The translations under genes were made by a program, and so were the position numbers. The notes beneath the pieces are model-generated. The model had not been told where the DNA came from and ran no database searches. It saw only the letters and a list, made by a program, of their open reading frames with translations. A stretch of DNA of 64,000 nucleotides from AC-32 sp038237925 (GTDB taxonomy: Bacteria; Actinomycetota; Thermoleophilia; Gaiellales; Gaiellaceae): positions 1-64,000 of the forward strand of contig JBBRYF010000002.1 of NCBI GenBank assembly GCA_038237925.1, given 5' to 3'. Below are positions 27,506-35,870 of this stretch, in pieces (position 1 is the stretch's first letter; each line of letters starts with the position of its first letter).

Positions 27506-28492
27506 TCATAGCAAACACGTACTCGTTTTTTGGCTTAACCATGCGGTTGAAGCGGGGTTTTGTCCTCTTGACTCCATGTCGAACCACATCGCGAAGAGCG
27601 TGAACTGCGAGCCGGAGATCAGCAGCAGCGCGACCAGCACGATCGTGGCCGGGGTGATCGGGTTGCCCATGATCCGCAGCACGAGCTCGGCGATCCCGAG
27701 CGCGAAGCCGATCAACGTGGCCAGCATGCCGAGCGCGTAGAAGAAGACGAGTGGGTGGAAGTCGCGGATCACATACTTCTCGCGCATCCGCCAGAAGAAG
27801 CCCTTCACGAGTAGCCACGAGATCGTCGGGATCACTTTCCGCAACCGGATCCCCGAGCGCTCGCCGACGCCGTAGATCGGTCGTGACGGGTAGTCGCGCA
27901 CCCGCGCGTTCCAGACGTTCAGGTGCACGAGCAGGTCGTTCGGAAAGCCGTAGCGCTTGTAGATCCGCTCGAGGTCGAGCAGCTCGAGGTACGAGAGCGA
28001 GATCGCCGTGTAGCCGGACTGCGAGTCGGCGATGTGCCAGTAGCCGGTGGCGATCTTCGTCAGCATGCTCAGCACCGCGTTGCCGAGGTAACGGTAGCGC
28101 GGGATCACGTCCCACGCCTGGCCGGTGAAAAGACGGTTCGCCTTCGCGTAGTCGACGTCGCCACGCGCGACGGCGCCCGTGAGCATCTCGAGGTCGCCCG
28201 GGTCCATCTGCGCGTCGGCGGCCATGACCGCCGTCACGTCGATGCGGTCGGCGAGCGCGCGCTGATACCCGGTGACGATCGCGCCGCCGACGCCGAGGTT
28301 GCGCTCGTGCTCGATCAGCGCGACGCGCGGATCGGCGAGCGCGCGCACGGCGCCGACCGTGTCGTCGTCCGAGCGGTCGTCCACGACGTAGATGCGATCG
28401 ACGAACGCGGGGATCCCGCGAATCGTCTCCGCGATCAGCTTCTCCTCGTTGTGCGCGGGGACGACGACCGACACCCGCTTTCCGTCGAGCAC
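27506..28492 (-). CDS. Family-2 glycosyltransferase, copy 2, with replaced C-terminus
   Basis: 328 residues from a GTG at 28492, 10 bp after the Wzz-type gene stop. The GT2 core and both membrane helices equal copy 1 (VVVPAHNEEKLI, MAADAQMDPGD). After MWFDMES the sequence changes to RGQNPASTAWLSQKTSTCLL and stops at 27506, one base before the recombinase start. The native ending ESNRDLGGRGRR is absent here and found at 23302. The enzyme core is complete, so it may still work. It is the last gene of the long polysaccharide operon. Confidence 0.85.
   Translation of the reverse strand: MLDGKRVSVVVPAHNEEKLIAETIRGIPAFVDRIYVVDDRSDDDTVGAVRALADPRVALIEHERNLGVGGAIVTGYQRALADRIDVTAVMAADAQMDPGDLEMLTGAVARGDVDYAKANRLFTGQAWDVIPRYRYLGNAVLSMLTKIATGYWHIADSQSGYTAISLSYLELLDLERIYKRYGFPNDLLVHLNVWNARVRDYPSRPIYGVGERSGIRLRKVIPTISWLLVKGFFWRMREKYVIRDFHPLVFFYALGMLATLIGFALGIAELVLRIMGNPITPATIVLVALLLISGSQFTLFAMWFDMESRGQNPASTAWLSQKTSTCLL
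27570..27599. repeat. Right imperfect direct repeat of the putative integrated element
   Basis: GACTCCATGTCGAACCACAT then CGCGAAGAGC, within the codons for LFAMWFDMES of the truncated glycosyltransferase. Matches 23348-23375 at 25 bases. Sequence on the recombinase side of it has no likeness to other copies of the gene. Confidence 0.6.
27577..28482. repeat. Long inverted repeat, right arm (glycosyltransferase copy 2)
   Basis: Partner of 23460-24378, inverted. Recombination between the arms would invert the DNA between them and exchange the C-terminal tails of the two glycosyltransferases. Confidence 0.85.
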
Positions 28493-28502
28493 GGTTTGGA
28501 GG

Positions 28503-29378
28503 CTACGAACGGGAGCGGACGGCCCGCGAGACGGGCTCGAAGAGCAGCGCCGCAATGCCGCCGAGAATCAGGCCGATCAGCGCCGAGACGACCAGCGTGT
28601 TGCGGCGGCTACGCGCGGTCGTCTTCGTAGCGGCCGCGAGGCTCGTGATCTGCGGCGCTTCGACCTGCTGCGCGAGTGCCAGCTGCTGCTGGTTCGTCGT
28701 CAATTGGTCGACGGTCGTCAGCCGCTGTTGCACGAGACCGTTCAGCTGCGAGACGATGATCAGCCGGTCAGTATTCGAAAGTCCGGCGGCGTTGCTGAGC
28801 GCCACCTGCTGGGCCTTCAAGTTCTTGTCGAGGATGCTGAGCGCGGACTTCTCGCTGTCGACCTCGAGCTGCAGATTCTTGATCTTCTGGTTCGAGTAGC
28901 CCGCCAAGGCGGTCGAGAAAACGACTTTCCTCGCCAAGTCGTTGGCGGCCCGCGCCACCGACCTGCGGGCATGACCCGTGACCAGGATCGCCACGAGCGG
29001 GTTCTGCCCCAGTCGCGAGATGTTCCCTGTCACCGCCTGCGTCGAGATGCGCCCGCGGAGCTGGCCCGGTCGCAGACCCGAATCGCGCGCGACAGCCTGG
29101 ATCGTCGACTCGGCGGTGACGATCTCGCGCACGGTCGAAGGGTTCGTGTTCTGGCTCTGGACCTGCACGCCGCCCTGTGAGAGCGGCTGGCCGAGGTAGA
29201 CGACGGCCTTCGCCTTAAAGACCTGCGCCCCGCCGAGCGAGATCAGGTAGCCGATCACGAGCCCGGCGGCGAGGCCGGCGAGCGGCAGCCACCAGTGTGT
29301 GGTGATCGTGTCCCAGTAGCGGCGGAGGTCGACATCGCGCTCGGCGTCGAGGTCGGGCGTGTCTGTGTGCTTCGCCAT
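28503..29378 (-). CDS. Wzz-type polysaccharide chain-length regulator
   Basis: 291 residues. Two membrane helices near the ends (HWWLPLAGLAAGLVIGYLIS and LVVSALIGLILGGIAALLFE) enclose an extracytoplasmic region with predicted coiled coil (NLQLEVDSEKSALSILDKNL). This is the Wzz/polysaccharide co-polymerase layout, without a tyrosine-kinase domain. It would control the length of the polymer built by the operon. It starts 12 bp after the beta-propeller gene and precedes the family-2 glycosyltransferase. Confidence 0.82.
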   Translation of the reverse strand: MAKHTDTPDLDAERDVDLRRYWDTITTHWWLPLAGLAAGLVIGYLISLGGAQVFKAKAVVYLGQPLSQGGVQVQSQNTNPSTVREIVTAESTIQAVARDSGLRPGQLRGRISTQAVTGNISRLGQNPLVAILVTGHARRSVARAANDLARKVVFSTALAGYSNQKIKNLQLEVDSEKSALSILDKNLKAQQVALSNAAGLSNTDRLIIVSQLNGLVQQRLTTVDQLTTNQQQLALAQQVEAPQITSLAAATKTTARSRRNTLVVSALIGLILGGIAALLFEPVSRAVRSRS

Positions 29379-29390
29379 CGGCGGGTGAGC

Positions 29391-30641
29391 CTACCGTCGC
29401 AGGCGTGGCGCGAGGGCGAAGATCCGCGCGTAGCCGACAAGGTAGAGGCGCCGACGATCGGAGATCACCGCCGCGTACGCGCCGCGCTTGAAGCTCCAGA
29501 GCAGCTTGCCGGTCCGAGGGTCGAGGCCGTACGTGCGGCCCTTCAGCGACGAGACGTAGACGACGCCGTTGATCACGATCGGCGAGCCGGAGATCGGCCC
29601 GTTGGTCTTGTACTTCCAGCGCACGTCGCCCGTCGCCGCGTCGAAGCAGAAGAGCGTCCCGGTGAACGAGCCGGCGTAGACGCGCTGCTCGAAGACCGCG
29701 GGCGACGAGTAGACGTAGCCGCCGGTCCCGTGCGACCAGCGCAGCTTCCCGCTCGTGGCACCGAACGAGTAGACCTTGCCGTCGGTCGAGCCGATGTAGA
29801 CGCGGTTGTAGGCGACCGCCGGGGTCGCGTAGAAGGTGCCGCGGCTGCCGAGCCGCTGCTGGGCGGTCGCGCGCCAGAAGAGCTTGCCCGTGCGCGCGTT
29901 CAGCGCGTAGACGTGGTGGTCGTAGGAGCCGAAGTAGACCCGGCCGCCCGCGTAGGCGACCGCGTCCTTGATCTTGTCGCCGGCCTGGAAGGTCCAGCGG
30001 GTCGCGCCCGAGGCTGCGCTGAGGGCGTACACCTTCCCGTTCCAGTCGCCGATGTAGACGACGCCGTCGAAGACGAGCGGCGAGGACTCGCTCGGGCCGA
30101 GGTGCAGCCGCCAGCGCAGCTTGCCGGTGTCGGCGTTGATGGCAACCACCTCGCCGTCGAGTCCCGCGCGCGTCGCGTTGCAGGGCGGCTTGTTCATGAA
30201 CGTCATGTAGACGGTGTGGTTGTCGACCGCAGGGGAGGCTGCCGTGCAGCGGCCGGTGCTGTAGGCCCAGCGCACCTTCACGCGCTTCGTATCGAGGGCG
30301 AAGAGCGTCCCGGTCGCGTTCGCGAAGTAGAGCCGGCCGTACGCGGCCGCGGGTGGGAACTCGACGAGCGAATGCGCGCGGAAGAACCACAGCGGCCGGT
30401 AGGGCGGCTGGACGAGCATCTTCTCGGCATTCGCCTGGCGCGAGGCGTCGAAGCGGTACATCGGCCAGCGGATCTTCGCCGTCAGCGGTGGCGGCTTCGG
30501 CTCGGACTGGGTCGTCACGAACTCCTGCGTCGGCGAGCCGCGCACGTCGTGGCCCTGGTGGTTGCGGTAGAGCCCGAAGGCGGCGAGGCCCGCGCCCACG
30601 AGGATCACGAACGCGACCGCGGCGAAGAGCATCCGCTTCAT
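29391..30641 (-). CDS. PQQ-type beta-propeller protein, membrane-anchored
   Basis: 416 residues from the ATG at 30641, overlapping the upstream stop (ATGA). One N-terminal membrane helix (LFAAVAFVILVGAGLAAFGL), then about seven repeats of the PQQ-like blade: VYIGDWNGKVYALSAASG, VYFGSYDHHVYALNARTG, VYIGSTDGKVYSFGATSG, VYAGSFTGTLFCFDAATG. No quinoprotein catalytic residues are evident, so a scaffold resembling BamB is likelier than a dehydrogenase. It is the second of two such genes in a row and lies outside the cytoplasm. Confidence 0.82.
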   Translation of the reverse strand: MKRMLFAAVAFVILVGAGLAAFGLYRNHQGHDVRGSPTQEFVTTQSEPKPPPLTAKIRWPMYRFDASRQANAEKMLVQPPYRPLWFFRAHSLVEFPPAAAYGRLYFANATGTLFALDTKRVKVRWAYSTGRCTAASPAVDNHTVYMTFMNKPPCNATRAGLDGEVVAINADTGKLRWRLHLGPSESSPLVFDGVVYIGDWNGKVYALSAASGATRWTFQAGDKIKDAVAYAGGRVYFGSYDHHVYALNARTGKLFWRATAQQRLGSRGTFYATPAVAYNRVYIGSTDGKVYSFGATSGKLRWSHGTGGYVYSSPAVFEQRVYAGSFTGTLFCFDAATGDVRWKYKTNGPISGSPIVINGVVYVSSLKGRTYGLDPRTGKLLWSFKRGAYAAVISDRRRLYLVGYARIFALAPRLRR

Positions 30642-32083
30642 CGGCGTCGGTGCTTCGGCACCATCGCGTACAGGCGCGAGAAGCCGTGCAGGAGCAGGAG
30701 GCGCCCGTTGCCGGCGACCGGGACGAAGGCGCCGTCGGGCCAGCGCAGGACCTGCTTGCCGGTGCGCGCATTGAGGCCGTAGATGCGGTGGTGGCGATCG
30801 GCGAAGTAGACGACGCCGTCGACGACGGTCGCCGCCCCGCCGATCGCGGCGCCGCTCGAGAAGCGCCACAGCACCGAGCCGCTGCGTGCGGAGAGGCAGT
30901 AGAGCGACCCGTTGTAGGAGCCGATGTAGACGCGCCCGTTCCAGATCGCGGGTGACGCGTACACGTACGTGCCGGTGCCGAGCGACCAGAGGCGCGAGCC
31001 GCGCGTCGAGAACGCAGTCAGCGAGCCGCCGGTCGAGGACGGGACGAAGACTCGGCCGCCGGCGGTCGCCGGAGTGCCGTAGATCCGCCCGTTGACGGAG
31101 CCCGACCAGCGCAGGCCGCCGTTCGCCGGGGACAGGGCGAGCAACCGTCCGCCGTAGTCGCCGATGAAGATCGTGCCTCCCGAGTACGAGGCGCTCGAGG
31201 TGATCTTGGCGCCGGAGCGATACGTCCAGTGTGCGCGGTGCGTCTTCAGGTCGAGCGCCCACACTGTTCCGCTCCAGTCGCCGAAGTAGTCGACGCCGCC
31301 GAGCACGAGCGGCGAGGACTCGATCGGCGCGCCGGTCCGGTAGCTCCAGCGAATCCGCCCGTTGTGGCGGTCGAGCACGTAGACGCGACCGTTCATCGCG
31401 TGCACGACCACGTCCTCGCCGACGACCGCGGGGGACGAAGCCATGATCCCGCCCAGGTCGCGGCGCCACACCGCCTTGCCGTTGCGCATCGAGTAGGCGC
31501 GCACGCTGGCGTGGTAGTTCGCGACGAAGACGACATCGGCGTCGACCACGGCCGGGAACTCCATCAGGCCGCCGACGGCCCGGCTCCAGATCTCCCGGAA
31601 CGGCGGCCGGATCCGGATCGACTGCTGCGACTGCGTGCGACCGGGCGTCGCGCCGTAGCGCAGCCACTGCAGCTTCGCCTGATAGACCCGGACGCCGACC
31701 TTGGGCCGGTTCCGGAACTGAAGCCGCTGCTCGAATCCGTCGTAGCCGCGCTTCGCGACGTGTACCCGCAGACGCGCGTGGCGGCCGATCTTGATGCGGG
31801 CGATCCCGCGTCGATCGCTGCGGCCGCCGAAGCGCCCAACGTGGACGAGCGCTCCTTTCACCGGCGCGCCGGTGTCGCCGTCGATCACGATCACGTGCAC
31901 CTTCGAGCGCTTTGGTTTGGGTGCGGGCTTCGACTTCGGCGGCGGCTGCAGCGCGGCCGGTGGGGTCTGAGGCTGCTGCGGCTCGGCCTTGCGGTCCGAA
32001 GCGCAGCCGGCGAGAAGCAGCGCGAGCACGATCAGGGCGGGCAAGCGCACCCGCCCCAGGCTAGACACACGCACGGTTGGCAC
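30638..32083 (-). CDS. PQQ-type beta-propeller lipoprotein with N-terminal carboxypeptidase-regulatory-like domain
   Basis: 481 residues from a GTG at 32083 (start uncertain; other GTG codons follow). Lipobox LALLLAGC. A proline/lysine-rich linker leads to a small beta-sandwich of the carboxypeptidase-regulatory type (VHVIVIDGDTGAPVKGALV), then propeller blades such as VYVLDRHNGRIRWSYRTGAP and VYIGSYNGSLYCLSARSG. It shares blade sequence and the LQWLRYGATPGRTQSQQ lead-in with the next protein, so the two arose by duplication. Probably a wall-side scaffold for glycan assembly or export; that role is inferred from context. Confidence 0.8.
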   Translation of the reverse strand: MPTVRVSSLGRVRLPALIVLALLLAGCASDRKAEPQQPQTPPAALQPPPKSKPAPKPKRSKVHVIVIDGDTGAPVKGALVHVGRFGGRSDRRGIARIKIGRHARLRVHVAKRGYDGFEQRLQFRNRPKVGVRVYQAKLQWLRYGATPGRTQSQQSIRIRPPFREIWSRAVGGLMEFPAVVDADVVFVANYHASVRAYSMRNGKAVWRRDLGGIMASSPAVVGEDVVVHAMNGRVYVLDRHNGRIRWSYRTGAPIESSPLVLGGVDYFGDWSGTVWALDLKTHRAHWTYRSGAKITSSASYSGGTIFIGDYGGRLLALSPANGGLRWSGSVNGRIYGTPATAGGRVFVPSSTGGSLTAFSTRGSRLWSLGTGTYVYASPAIWNGRVYIGSYNGSLYCLSARSGSVLWRFSSGAAIGGAATVVDGVVYFADRHHRIYGLNARTGKQVLRWPDGAFVPVAGNGRLLLLHGFSRLYAMVPKHRRR

Positions 32084-32089
32084 GTCGAG

Positions 32090-33211
32090 CTAGCGGGTGC
32101 CTTCCGCCTTCTCCCACATCAACTGCGTGCCTTCGCGCAGGTAGCGCATGAGCGCGACCATCGTCGCGGCGCTCATCAGGAGGTAGTAGTAGGCGATCCC
32201 GGCCCCCGGCACGCGCAGCTTCAGCTTGCCGGCCGCGGCGAGCGCGAGCCACAAGGCCTGCGCGGCGAGCACGGCCTCGTAGACCCAGCCGTCGTCGACG
32301 AGGGCGAAGCTCGTGGCGAGGAGCGCGACGTGCAGGAATCCGCTCGCGTAGCGCAGCACGCGGTGCGAGATGAGCTCGGCGAGGTAGAGCGGCGGGACGC
32401 CACGCAGTCCCCCCGCCTCGAACAGGTGCCGCCACGACCACGGCAGCATCCGCACCTTGCGGCGGAACTCGTCCTCGTTGTCTCGGCTCGGCTTCTCGAA
32501 GGCCATCGCCTCGGGCTCGTACACCGCGCGCCGGCCCTTTTGAACCATCAGATTCGGGAAGCCCTGGTCGTGCCCGAACGGCCAGTCGACGTAGTCCGAG
32601 CGGCGCAGGGCGTAGATCGCGCCGTTGCCACCGGTGATCGAGCCCAGAGCCGACTCGCTCTCGCGGAGCCACATCTCGTAACGCCAGTAGACGCCTTCCT
32701 TGTTCGTCCCGTCGCGCCGCTGGAACCGAACCTGGCCGCAGACGTAGGCGACATCTGGGTCGGCGAGGTTGCGCACGAGCTTGCGCAGGGCGTCGGGCGC
32801 CCAGGTCGCGTTCGCGTCGCCGAAGGCGAGGATCTCGTTGCCGGTCTCGCGCACGGCGCGGTTCAGGGCCGGCAGCTTGCCGCCGCGCTCGCAGCGCAGC
32901 AGGCGAACGTGGTCGTGCTCGGCCGCGAAGCCCTCGACGATCTCGTCGGTGCGGTCACCCGAAGCGTCGGAGGCGACCACGATCTCGAGCTTCTCGGACG
33001 GGTAGTCGAGCTCGAGCAGGTTCTGTACCCGCGCGCCGATCACGTCCTCCTCGTCGTGCGCGGGGACGATCAGGCTGACCGGTGGCTTGATGTCCTCCTT
33101 GCGAACCGGCTGCGAGCGCACGCGCCGCAGGGCCGCGGCAGCGACCGGATAGCCGACGTGGGTCCAGGCGAGACCCCCCAGGCTCGTCCAGAAGAGGGCC
33201 TTCACGAACAC
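32090..33211 (-). CDS. Membrane-bound family-2 glycosyltransferase
   Basis: 373 residues. Membrane helix at the N-terminus and three at the C-terminus surround a processive-type GT2 domain: SLIVPAHDEEDVIGARVQNL, VASDASGDRTDEI, FGDANATWAPDAL (acidic metal site) and a WPFGHDQGFPNLMVQKGRR segment. Layout resembles hyaluronan/cellulose-synthase-like enzymes, but a QxxRW motif is not clear. Stop at 32090 lies six bases before the next gene. Sugar and acceptor unknown. Confidence 0.82.
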   Translation of the reverse strand: MFVKALFWTSLGGLAWTHVGYPVAAAALRRVRSQPVRKEDIKPPVSLIVPAHDEEDVIGARVQNLLELDYPSEKLEIVVASDASGDRTDEIVEGFAAEHDHVRLLRCERGGKLPALNRAVRETGNEILAFGDANATWAPDALRKLVRNLADPDVAYVCGQVRFQRRDGTNKEGVYWRYEMWLRESESALGSITGGNGAIYALRRSDYVDWPFGHDQGFPNLMVQKGRRAVYEPEAMAFEKPSRDNEDEFRRKVRMLPWSWRHLFEAGGLRGVPPLYLAELISHRVLRYASGFLHVALLATSFALVDDGWVYEAVLAAQALWLALAAAGKLKLRVPGAGIAYYYLLMSAATMVALMRYLREGTQLMWEKAEGTR

Positions 33212-33220
33212 GGCCTGAAG

Positions 33221-34150
33221 CTACTCGGTCCGGTGACGATAGGCGGGGAAGAAGCCCTCGAGACCCGCCTCGCCGCCCCTCAGGCTGCGGTAAGTGTCCT
33301 CGTCGTGGATCGCCTTGCCGACCACGGCGTCGACGAGGCCCTCAGGGTCGAAGCGGGCCTTGAAGTGGTGCAGCGAGTCCTCCTTGCCGCCGAGCCCGCC
33401 GCCGAGGTGGAAGCGCTCGTACCCGTCTGCCTGCGCCCAGCGCGCGGCCTCGAGCAGAACGAGCGTCGATGCGCCGGTCGAGCGGCCCGAGTCGGTCGTG
33501 CCACTTAGGTGGTAGTGCAGCCACGGCGGCGAGGCGAGGCAAAGCGCGCTCGCGACGACCTCGCCGTCAATCTCGGCGTCGAACCGCACGAGCCCTTCGC
33601 CGAGCCCGGCGAGCTTCTCCCAGTAGGCCGGCTCGAAGAAGTAGAAGCCCGAAGCGTTGACCCGGCGCATCGTGTCCTCGTAGAGCTCGACAAACCCGCC
33701 GAGGCCTTCGGCGGCGGTGACCTTCGCCCCGGCGTTCTCGGCCTTGCGCACCTTGTTGCGGTGCTTCCAGTGCAGGCCGGCGAGCAGGTCGCGGCCCTCT
33801 CCCACGCGCCAGGCGACCGTCGGCGCGAGCTGCTCCACGTGGATCGGCGCGTCGAGCTGGTTCGCGTACAGCGGGTGGAACCGCACGAACGTGCTGACGA
33901 CCCCGCGCTCGCTGCACCACGCCTCGTACGCAGGCCAGAAGCCTCCGTCGCCCACAGGCCCGCCGTAGCCGTAGGGGGTGACGACGTCCCGCGGGTCCTC
34001 CCGCTCGACGCCTGCGAAGACCGCGCCTTCGTGCTCGAGCAGAAACGGCCGTTCGCGTTCGAGCAGCGCCGCGCTCTCGACGTACGGACGCCGGTAGTAC
34101 GCGTCAAGCCCTTCGAGCGCGTCCCACTCGGCCTGCTCGACCTCCCTCAC
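33221..34150 (-). CDS. FemAB/GNAT-like acyltransferase
   Basis: 309 residues from a GTG at 34150 overlapping the sugar-transferase stop (GTGA). Two GNAT-like halves: EREDPRDVVTPYGYGGPVG, then HRNKVRKAENAGAKVTAAEG, RRVNASGFYFFEPAYWEKLA and YERFHLGGGLGGKEDSLHHF. This matches the FemAB-like family (lipid II glycyltransferase relatives; also linked to exopolysaccharide loci). These enzymes move an amino acid or acyl group from a carrier to an amine or sugar. In a glycan operon it may decorate the polymer, which is inference. Confidence 0.78.
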   Translation of the reverse strand: MREVEQAEWDALEGLDAYYRRPYVESAALLERERPFLLEHEGAVFAGVEREDPRDVVTPYGYGGPVGDGGFWPAYEAWCSERGVVSTFVRFHPLYANQLDAPIHVEQLAPTVAWRVGEGRDLLAGLHWKHRNKVRKAENAGAKVTAAEGLGGFVELYEDTMRRVNASGFYFFEPAYWEKLAGLGEGLVRFDAEIDGEVVASALCLASPPWLHYHLSGTTDSGRSTGASTLVLLEAARWAQADGYERFHLGGGLGGKEDSLHHFKARFDPEGLVDAVVGKAIHDEDTYRSLRGGEAGLEGFFPAYRHRTE

Positions 34151-34779
34151 GGGCGGCTCCGCTTCGCGCGCTCGATGTTGAGCTTGTCCTCGACGGGCTC
34201 CGGCTCGGGGCGGCCGAGCTGCGTGAACGTCATCACGACGATCCGCGCGTCGAGCCCGAGCGACCAGTTGTCGACGTACCACGCGTCGAGCCGGAAGCGC
34301 TCCTCCCACGGAATCTCGTCGCGCCCCTTCACCTGCGCCCAGCCCGTGATCCCCGGCTTCACGTCCAGGCGGCGGCGGTCGCCCGGCTCGTAGTTCGCGA
34401 CCTGCTCCACGAGGTCTGGCCGTGGACCGACGATGCTCATCTGGCCGCGCAAGACGTTCCAGAGCTGCGGCAGCTCGTCGAGGCTCGAGCGCCGCAGAAA
34501 GCGCCCGCTGCGCGTGATGCGCGGGTCATTCGGCAGCAGCCCGTACGGGTCGTCGCTGAGCTTCAGCTCGCGGCCGAGCTCGACCGCGTTCGGGACCATC
34601 GTGCGGAACTTCAGCATCGAGAACGGCTTCCCGCCGCGGCCCGCTCGGAGCTGCTTGAAGACGACCGGGCGCCCGGACTCGAGCAGGATCCAGAGCCCGA
34701 GCCCCGCGAAGAGCGGCGAGAGCAGCACGAGCGCGACGGTCGCGAGCAGCCGGTCGAGCAGCGCCTTCACGAGCCTCAT
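34147..34779 (-). CDS. Initiating sugar-phosphate transferase (WcaJ/WbaP-like)
   Basis: 210 residues from the ATG at 34779 (ATGA overlap). One membrane helix hairpin (LLATVALVLLSPLFAGLGLW), then the bacterial sugar-transferase domain: KPFSMLKFRTM, RSGRFLRRSSLDELPQLWNV, GQMSIVGPRPDL and KPGITGWAQVKGR. This short form moves a sugar-1-phosphate to undecaprenyl phosphate and starts repeat-unit assembly. Its presence shows that the operon makes a lipid-linked repeat. The C-terminus ends just past the conserved domain. Confidence 0.92.
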   Translation of the reverse strand: MRLVKALLDRLLATVALVLLSPLFAGLGLWILLESGRPVVFKQLRAGRGGKPFSMLKFRTMVPNAVELGRELKLSDDPYGLLPNDPRITRSGRFLRRSSLDELPQLWNVLRGQMSIVGPRPDLVEQVANYEPGDRRRLDVKPGITGWAQVKGRDEIPWEERFRLDAWYVDNWSLGLDARIVVMTFTQLGRPEPEPVEDKLNIERAKRSRP

Positions 34780-35870
34780 CGCGCGATCGCCGCCTCGTAG
34801 ACGGCCTCGTGCTGGGCGGCCGCCGCGTCCCAGGTGAGCGCGCGTCGCGCCGCCTCCGCACCGCGGAAGGCCTCGGCCAGAGCCGGTTCCTCGAGCAACT
34901 CCCGGATCGCGGCGGCGAGCGCGGCCGGATCCTCCGGCGGCACGACCCGCCCGGCCCCGAAGTCGCGGATGGCGTCGGGAAGGCCGCCGACGTCCGTGAC
35001 GACTGCGGGGCGCCCGTGCCCGAGCGCCGTGGCGAGGACGCCCGAGGAGTCGATCTTCCGGTAGGGCAACGCGACAAGCGTAGCCTCCGCCATCAGGCGC
35101 GGAATCTCCGCGTCGGGCAGGAAGCCGAGTCGCCACTCGACCCGCTCTGCGATCCTGAGCTCGGCCGCGAGACGCTGCAGAGGCTCGACCGGGTCGAGCG
35201 GGTCGCCGGCGACGACGAGCCGCGCCTGCGACACCTCCGCGAGGGCTCGCAGGAGCACGTCGAGGCCCTTGTACTCGCGGATCAGACCGAAGAAGAGGAT
35301 CGTCGAGCCGCTCGGCGGCGCAGCTTCGATCCCGCTCTCGAAGACGGGGTGCCGGATGCGGACGAGCCGGTCGCGCTCCACGCCGACCGCCGCGAGCTGC
35401 TCGAGCGCCCGCTCCGACTGGACGATCACGCGGTCGGCGAGCGCCAGCGCCTCGCCCCAGGCGCGCACGTTCTCCGCCCGTCGCGGCAGGACGTCGTGGG
35501 CGGTCAGGACCAGTGGGCGGTGAAGCCGTCGTAGCCAGCGGATGTCATAGCGCGGGATCGCGAGCCACTGCACGTGCGCGACGGCCGGGTCGAGCGAGCG
35601 CACGCGGCGAAGCAGCCGCACGACGCTCGGCCCGTACTCGATCCCCTTCAACGGCAGCCGCAGACGAGAGCGCGGCGCCCGGCGAACGAGCCGCGACGAG
35701 AGCGGCAGGAAGAGCTCCTCACGCCGGTAGCCGTCCGGCGCAGGGGCCTCTCCGTGCGCGAACGGCGACGTGAGCAGGGTCACGTCGTGACCGCGCCTGG
35801 CGAGCGCCGAGGCGAGCGCGTGGTCGTAGGGCGCTGTGAAGCTCGGCGGGTCGAGCAGGGCGACGCGCAT
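34776..35870 (-). CDS. Family-4 glycosyltransferase
   Basis: 364 residues from an ATG at 35870 whose first base overlaps the previous stop (TGATG). GT-B fold: N-terminal Rossmann half (MRVALLDPPSFTAPYDHALA), LVLTAHDVLPRRAEN, and the C-terminal donor half with LFFGLIREYKGLDVLLRALA and the KIDSSGVLATALGHGRPAV nucleotide-sugar segment containing Ser/Gly in place of the usual EGFG. Cytoplasmic sugar addition to the lipid-linked unit. Specificity unknown. Confidence 0.88.
   Translation of the reverse strand: MRVALLDPPSFTAPYDHALASALARRGHDVTLLTSPFAHGEAPAPDGYRREELFLPLSSRLVRRAPRSRLRLPLKGIEYGPSVVRLLRRVRSLDPAVAHVQWLAIPRYDIRWLRRLHRPLVLTAHDVLPRRAENVRAWGEALALADRVIVQSERALEQLAAVGVERDRLVRIRHPVFESGIEAAPPSGSTILFFGLIREYKGLDVLLRALAEVSQARLVVAGDPLDPVEPLQRLAAELRIAERVEWRLGFLPDAEIPRLMAEATLVALPYRKIDSSGVLATALGHGRPAVVTDVGGLPDAIRDFGAGRVVPPEDPAALAAAIRELLEEPALAEAFRGAEAARRALTWDAAAAQHEAVYEAAIAR

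Larger units (their letters stand above)
23348..27599. mobile_element. Putative 4.2-kb integrated element in the 3' end of a glycosyltransferase gene
   Basis: Bounds are the two imperfect direct repeats. The right end abuts an intact tyrosine recombinase reading inwards from the disrupted glycosyltransferase; the left end carries the missing tail of that gene. Contents: an inverted second glycosyltransferase (23450-24415), a flippase fragment (24497-24675), a protein of unknown function (25018-26208) and the recombinase (26414-27505). No replication, transfer or capsid genes are seen, so it is either a small integrative element or a decayed one. Confidence 0.55.
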
